From the NCBI GenBank assembly GCA_002803225.1, contig NXFV01000700.1:1-64000 (forward strand): DNA of 64,000 bases, given 5' to 3'. The notes under the pieces were generated by a model that saw nothing but the letters and a program-made list of their open reading frames with translations, was not told where the DNA came from and did no database searches. Positions 58,231 to 64,000 of the stretch are shown here, one piece after another. Numbering within the stretch: the stretch's first letter is position 1; each line of letters starts with the position of its first letter. This DNA comes from Gamarada debralockiae (lineage: Eukaryota > Ascomycota > Leotiomycetes > Helotiales > Hyphodiscaceae). Position numbers and translations under genes: made by a program.

Positions 58231-61200
58231 TCAGTACGGATGATTGAGTCGCCAAAATCCTAGCATCGGAACTTGTTCTTCAACCATTTGATCCTCATAA
58301 ACAATTCCCTGCTCTACCATCCCATATGTCTCTGCAAAAGCTTGGCCATCGTAGCTATCCTCCATCACTTCATAACCAGCGCTTATACCGTGCTCTGGTC
58401 CCTTCCATGTCTCATAATGCTCGACCATATCGCGGCCTTGAGCTATAGGTTGCCACACTTGGTGGCCGTTGATCTCATCTTCTGCAACATATTCCAACTG
58501 TTCCTGGCGCAGTTCCATAGGACCTTCGGCGTAGTCAGGATCTCCGTACTCCTGTTCCTCCAGTATATCGTAATCGATGTCCTCGAGATATAGTGCCATC
58601 TCAGGATCGAAAGTAACTAGATCCATCTCATGCTGGTTGAGGCTAACATCGTCCTCAAAGATAGGCTCTTCAGGTATATGCTGCCGTTGAATCTGGTTAA
58701 GGGAGAGAGGCGTAGGTTCAATCACATGGGATATGCGTAGAGTGCGAGGAGGTCGTAGAAAACTACCACGCGAAGGTCCTCGTACTGGTAGTCCACCTAG
58801 AGAAGTCGTCTCGAATCTCGTAGATCCTAACCTTGTAGTATCATTTCGACTGATTAGAACAGCAGCTCCCTCTCTTGATCTTCCATCAACGTGCCGTCCA
58901 AACGCTGGTGGTATAAAAGCAGATGAAGATCGTTGAGGAGGTTGGTCATTGGTGCTGTAGGAGTTCTGAGCCTCATTACCAGGATGCAGGACTTGGGACT
59001 TCTCCTCCAAAAAAGCTCGAGTGCATGATTCGCCAGCTGCAGCAGGTTCGGAAGCCTTTAATGATGCTGGTTGTGATATGTGAGCAGTAAGAGCATTGAT
59101 GATGTGACAACTTTCAGTATTCTCTTCAGAGACTGCTGGCTGACGTGGGTCATCAGTGTTTCCATCGTGAAGATTTGATTTTCTAGGTACCCTCGTAACA
59201 GGTAAAGTGGTAGCTGGACGTTTGACGTGAGCATTTTTCGCAATCTGCTCTCGACTGAAGGGTGTCGTTTTCGATTCCCTCAGTGATTCGGCATCTATAG
59301 CTGGTGCAGCTGATACCCTCTCTAGTCGTCCGAGATCTTGTGGTTGATGCCAGCCTAAGCTAGGATCGTAATGTTCCGTGATGATTTGGTTGCGCTGTGT
59401 TGTGGCTGGGTCTTCTCTGCTGACGGCTGGACTTCCGTTCGGATTTTTCGCGGATTTCTGAGCAGTTGTTGGTTTCTCACTTCCAAGACTGTATAGTGGT
59501 CGCGGTGTCTGCTCTCTATCTCCGGACTTTGGACCTTTGGTTGAAGGCTTTGAATGTCTAGAAGCGAGCCTTGACTGAGATGTAGTCGACTTTATGGTCT
59601 TATTTGAATCTTCAAGTGTACCTTGGCCATCTCTTAAGAATTGCGGGTTGTAAAGGCCATCTTGTGGCGGAGTTGGTTTTGTCCGAGAAGACGTTAATCC
59701 AGGAGTTCCTTCTACTCCCGTATGTCTAAAGATTCCAGTGTCCTCAATGGATCTCCGAATCGGCTCCGGAGTTGGACTTGCATGATGCTGATAATTATGG
59801 CTCTGTCGTCTCGATGCTGCCGTGGCGCCAGGTAATATCTGAGTCTCCGACCATGTCACACCAGTCGTAGTGTTTTCGGATAACCTGCTCGTCGTATCGG
59901 GGGCGGTTCGCGGACAGTGCATAGATGGAGTGCGTCCATGAGAAGCCGAGAACCTGTCAGAAGACAGGCCAGGGTGGCCAAATCCTAAGCAAGGCTTTTC
60001 TGCTAAGGCAATATGTTGGGAGCCTTCTTGAGTTTGATCCACCACTCGTTGTCGGATGTACATAGGCCGCTCGTCGCTCTTGTAGGTTGATGATCTCTGT
60101 CGTCTAGCATTTGGGCTGGTCTCTGATAATGGTGTCTTCGTCAGTTGGAAAAACATTGATACCTCGTCTTGTTCTCTTGAAGCTCTGCGTTTGTCTTTCT
60201 GGCGAGACTTTGAGGTAGTTTTGATGTCTGGATGTCGTAGAGGGTGTTGGAGGAACTCCATTTCCGAGAAAACTAAGTCGGGGACTATGTGGAGGCTTCA
60301 GTACTCTACTCTTTGCTTCTATTGGAGAGTAACACTTACGCCCTCGTCGTCGAGCTGGAGAGGATGCACGACCATTTTTGAATAGACCAGGTCCATGAGA
60401 GGGACGAATCTAGCACAGTCAGCCCGTGCAAGATGTCGCTTTGAGGAAGAGCCCACCGTCAAACGAGCCTGAGCCAAGCTTTTCGAAGAAAATTTGTTCA
60501 TGAGATCTACACCGGCCTTCTTCGACGCCTTCTTCTTGTCGTCCTTCTTCTCCCGCTTCTTCTTTGACTTTCGCTCTCTATCAGTCTTGTCCGATTTGTG
60601 TTTCTTCTTCTTTGGCTCGTAGCGATCTTCTCGGGTCTTATGACGGTCCCTTTTCTTGAAAGTCTCCTGGCGAGTATTTGACTCTGCTGATGATCCCAAA
60701 TCCGATGATGCCACCTTGCGTTTCTTGTACTGCTGCGATATGTGGTCCTCTCGTATCTCGGGGTGTAGCTTTGGTTCCTCCTCTTTTTGCGGCTTCGGCT
60801 CCGACATCACAACAGGTTCAAGTAAGGAGCTGTCCGAAGACGAACGGTGACGACGCTCTCCCTTGGATTTCTGTTGCGGTTGCTCATTGTCGGGATAATG
60901 GATGGCATGCCGGAAAGATCGCAAGTCGAGTTGGGGCCTTTGTTTGGCATCATATTGCTCTGTGAAAGACGATTGAGCTCGTTAGTATCGTCATTTGCTC
61001 GAGAATAAGAGGGATTCGTAAGCACTAACCAGCCTTCTTCTCCTGTGTTCTGGTTCTGTTGATGTCCGAGTCGATCTCCTTGTCTGTTTGCGCAAGCCAT
61101 CTCCGTACGTAGTCATCATCTCCACTCAAAGCAGGCTTTAGACTCTCCTTGGGGAGCTCATGATGTGTTGATCGCCTCTTCGGATCCCCCAAAGCGCGAT

Positions 61201-61294
61201 TGGCTGTCTCACTTAGCCGACAGCGTTCAGATTTGTGTTGGGCACTAGAGTCATGGGGTTGGCTGTAATGGCGCTTGCTGGAACGACGCTCCAT
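58231..61294 (-). CDS. Large disordered protein of unknown function with conserved-looking ends
   Basis: Complement join(58231..60272, 60340..60409, 60457..60959, 61030..61294) gives 959 residues. The 70-base third exon is the key: it shifts frame so that SLAQARLT continues as IRPSHGPGLFKNGRASSPAR, RRRG, then LFSEMEFLQHPLRHPD. Residues 1-250 are Arg/Ser/Lys-rich, with a Lys-dominated block (EPKKKKHKSDKTDRERKSKK) that looks nuclear. FFQLTKTPLSETSPNARR and the SASHGRTPSMHCPRTAPDTT / TTTGVTWSETQI region are local islands. The last about 110 residues are acidic and Tyr-rich and end MLGFWRLNHPY. No domain is recognised; I infer a nuclear, largely disordered protein. Splicing is well supported by phase and sense. 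Confidence 0.75.
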
Positions 61295-63822
61295 TGAGAT
61301 GAATGCCGTAAATAGTGATCAAGGAGATATCAAGAGATCTAAGAAGTGTCCCGAGCTGCTAGAATCATGGTACAACGAGGCGAGGAGCTATTTGGTGAGG
61401 AATCGAATGGGATGTTGGAAATACATTTAAGTGTTGACTTAGAAAGCACGATGACCAAAAGAAGAAGGATCGGGATATCAAATTTGGCTACTACGAAACT
61501 GTTAGAACCGTACCTACTTTACCTTCTTCGCTCAACCCTTGGCATTCACCTTGCACATAATGAATTATGCTGGAATTATTCTCAACCCCTGAAGTGCCTG
61601 GTTACACAAAATCCATCAACGAGGTAGCCGACATCTCTTCTGCTACCGGAACCCCTCTTTCGCCACTCCAACAATTATTCGCTCTCCACATCTTGCAGAC
61701 TCACAGATCTTTGCATTGTCCCTGCATTACAGATGGCCTCCAAGGATTGACCCGCAGCTAACATGCAGCGAGCAATCCATTGACTGGAAGACATCGCGAA
61801 GGGTTCAAAAAGCGGTGTGGATGGATCACAGCCCTACCAACAAGGCATATGCAACCTTGTGGTAGTTGCCTCTGCTCGCAAGAGTGGGATACTGCCAATG
61901 GAAATGCATTGCGATGGGCCAATGGGTCGTTTTTGATGGCCAAATACCGTCACATGACTTCCAGTATATGCGAGTAATGCTGTAAGAGCTGAGCAGTCAC
62001 TCTGAATCAGACTTTATGAGAACCCGATGAGTTGGATCGTTACACAAGATCTGTGCAACACCACGCAGCGAGCTTATCTATCTTGCCACTTCTTAAATTG
62101 ACATCAGATGTCTTTGATATGTTGATATTGAAAGTTGAGATAGCCTGTACTGGATGAATGATAAGCGCTGGATGTAGATTCGTGGAGGAAGGTAAGGTAT
62201 TTGAGTGCAGTAAGGGCTACAGCCCTCGTTCTCCTAAGCAATCTGCAGCTCCCCGTCTACTGGTCGGCATGGACTTCGTTCAAGCCACGCCGCGTCGTAC
62301 TCGGCATAGGCTGTGAAATACTGGCATCGGTATCGGACTTGAGGGTTGTCGCTTTGTATGGGTAGAAGAAAGGGCATATAAGCGTACCGTAGTAGTAAGA
62401 AGATGTGAGAGAGGGGGTGAGGTAAGCCAGGTTCACAAGATCGACCGAGGGGGTCAGGTAGTGCGTCGCCATACGTAGTCGATTTTTGCACGTGGCAAGT
62501 GGGATGTTGGTGGATGTCAAGCATGTGGGTGATAAAGATGGTGAAATTTTAGCACCTTTTCGTTCTCGGGCTCAGGTCGGCCTAAAAACAAGGTGTGCCT
62601 ATCGATCTATCGATAAGAGCTGATTGACCCACAATACGCCTAAGTGCCCGAGGAATGAACCCACAAGCTCTCATATCTGGTCCCACTGGCCTAACGTTTC
62701 CCTCTGTCCCACCTGCTCCTACTCCCCGATCCGTGCTGGTGCAGTTCCGTTTGTACTTCGCATGCAGTTCACTACTGTCTGCTGTATTTATTTAGGCGGC
62801 GTGAGTTCGGCCAGTCAGGTCCATCCATGAGAACTGCAGAGAAAAGGATAGAATTTGCCCTTTTCCAGGTCAAACGCCTTCCTTTGCTTCCAGCACCACT
62901 CAGAACAATGAGGGTGTGCTGCGATCTGCTCACATTGATTCTTCGATTCGGAGCAGCTGGACTGCTGCAGGCAGGCCTGAAAAGAAAAGACTTTTGCCAG
63001 CATCAACCAAGAAAATGTATAACCGTATAATTGCCGTCGATATGCCTGCGATGCCATAATTCCACCCTCTCCCACACTCTAGCAGCCCATCATACTGCAC
63101 AGGCCATGCTCCGATTGAACGCCACAACACCAGGCGCACCACACGATCGGTGTACTTGCCCTCAGCCGGTCTGCTTGCCGCATTGCTCTCGCCCTTAATC
63201 TGCACCCTCTGTGGAATGCTGGATTGGAAGAAGGCCCTTGTTCTCCCACGCACGCACCAGTTCAAGCAGAAACTCTGACTGGATACTAGCCCTCATATTG
63301 GTCAACTCCAAAGTTTCGCAAAGCAATCGAGTGAACAAGCAGCAATCGAAAAAGCCATTGATCCGTAATGCTTTATCGTTGCTAAATTCATTCACTTGAT
63401 TGCTTTTGTCGCAGACCCTGTGAGCGCTAGCCAGTCCGTGCCAGTGAATATTATTACGCGAGGAGGGGCAGAGTCTTCAAATATTCCCCCGCTACTGCAC
63501 CTTGCCACCTCTTCCTCTTCTTCCTACAAACACCCACCAACTCTTTTGCGAAATTCCAACTTCGCGAACTTTACATACCTTTCTACTTCATACACTGCGA
63601 TCGCACAGTCCTTTCAGTCGTTCGACCGATAAACTTTGCGTCTCACAATCACCAACCAACAACAAAGAACCAACCTTCCACCTACCGACCCACACTCTCT
63701 CAATCTCAAGAAGTTCGTTGATCTCCTGCTTGCGTGCGCTGACCTTCCCACTCGATCTCATCATCAAATATCATCTCACCTCTCCATTCCTTGTCCGCTT
63801 TGCGGAGTCCTGTTCTGCCTCG
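61295..63822. other. Long intergenic region before the RRM gene
   Basis: About 2.5 kb without a supportable gene. Frames are short and unrecognisable. From about 63480 the plus strand becomes pyrimidine-rich (CTTCCTCTTCTTCC), as is common in leaders of highly expressed fungal genes, so transcription of the RRM gene probably starts in this part. Confidence 0.5.
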
Positions 63823-63940
63823 ATGTATCTTTCTTTGCGTGATCCGCGTTCCGTCCGTTTCAATGTACAACACCACCGCGATGGCGCGCTCTTTTGAATG
63901 CGCGCGGAAATTGAGACTTTCAGCCAGGTATCCGAGATAA
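63823..63940 (+). promoter_or_regulatory. Two overlapping upstream open reading frames in the RRM gene leader
   Basis: One ATG at 63823 runs 25 codons (including the stop) to TGA at 63897. A second ATG at 63863, in another frame, runs 26 codons (including the stop) to TAA at 63940, 12 bases before the main ATG. Whether they remain in the mature leader depends on introns that cannot be judged here. Confidence 0.5.
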
Positions 63941-63952
63941 ACGACATTCAAG

Positions 63953-63972
63953 ATGTCCAAATTATTCATTGG
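63953..63972 (+). CDS. First exon of a probable RRM RNA-binding protein (cut by window end)
   Basis: ATG at 63953 encodes MSKLFIG, followed by a GTAGGT donor at 63973; the rest lies beyond the window. MSKLFIGG is the usual beginning of small glycine-rich RNA-binding proteins, where KLFIG is the RNP2 strand of an RRM. A very short first exon split at this point is common in that gene family. The identity is an inference from seven residues and gene structure. Confidence 0.55.
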
Positions 63973-64000
63973 GTAGGTTCGCCTTCGCATCTCTTCCATC

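Noticed and set aside
60319..60924. Lys-rich 201-codon frame as a separate gene
   Set aside because: Its 3' part is an unspliced read-through. Splicing at 60456/60410 and 60339/60273 gives a continuous, more sensible protein.

Overview
The window is nuclear DNA of a filamentous ascomycete (Pezizomycotina). Introns are short (about 45-170 bases), with GT..AG ends and CTRAY-like branch sites. The proteins are typical fungal housekeeping families, and one gene carries the 2EXR motif common in filamentous ascomycetes. I favour Leotiomycetes (Sclerotinia/Botrytis relatives), but that placement is a guess from protein character. I see no tRNA or rRNA gene, CRISPR array, secondary-metabolite cluster or intact transposon. 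Gene models below were spliced by hand; total exon length and reading phase were checked at every junction unless stated.

Layout. Bases 1-4.2 kb are gene-poor. From 4.2 to 16.2 kb: a SAM+PH polarity protein (+), then on the minus strand arginine-specific carbamoyl-phosphate synthase large subunit (CPA2), phenylalanyl-tRNA synthetase alpha (FRS2) and a coiled-coil protein. From 16.5 to 28 kb (+): the intronless spliceosomal helicase BRR2, a PWWP chromatin protein and RCL1. From 28 to 32.7 kb (-): a Dsc4-like membrane protein, a small GPI-anchored protein and PP2A methylesterase PPE1. From 33.3 to 36.4 kb (+): a five-helix membrane protein with a hydrolase-like domain and a 2EXR protein. From 36.7 to 46.2 kb: RFC2 (-), a Ctr copper transporter (+), tRNA dihydrouridine synthase SMM1 (-), inorganic pyrophosphatase IPP1 (+), mitoribosomal MRPL44 (-) and the SNARE SEC20 (+). 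From 47 to 52.2 kb: a decayed medium-chain dehydrogenase fragment, a 4-coumarate-CoA-ligase-like enzyme (-) and methylmalonate-semialdehyde dehydrogenase (-). From 52.8 to 61.3 kb: an F-box protein (+), an unresolved multi-exon gene (-), TVP23 (-), a citrate-lyase-beta-like protein (+) and a 959-residue disordered protein (-). The last bases hold the first exon of a probable RRM RNA-binding protein (+).

How the genes relate. Neighbours are not functionally clustered. Several pairs share short divergent promoters: coiled-coil/BRR2, SMM1/IPP1, MRPL44/SEC20 and TVP23/citrate-lyase-like. Themes that recur are RNA biology (BRR2, RCL1, FRS2, SMM1, RRM protein), mitochondrial metabolism (CPA2, MMSDH, MRPL44, possibly a long IPP1 isoform) and ER/Golgi traffic (SEC20, TVP23, Dsc4-like).

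I found no convincing new multi-gene system. The observations most worth checking are a possible mitochondrial isoform of pyrophosphatase from one gene, a polytopic membrane protein whose hydrolase nucleophile is apparently lost, an ATG-only first exon, a datable decaying dehydrogenase, and two uncharacterised multi-exon genes that are only visible after splicing.
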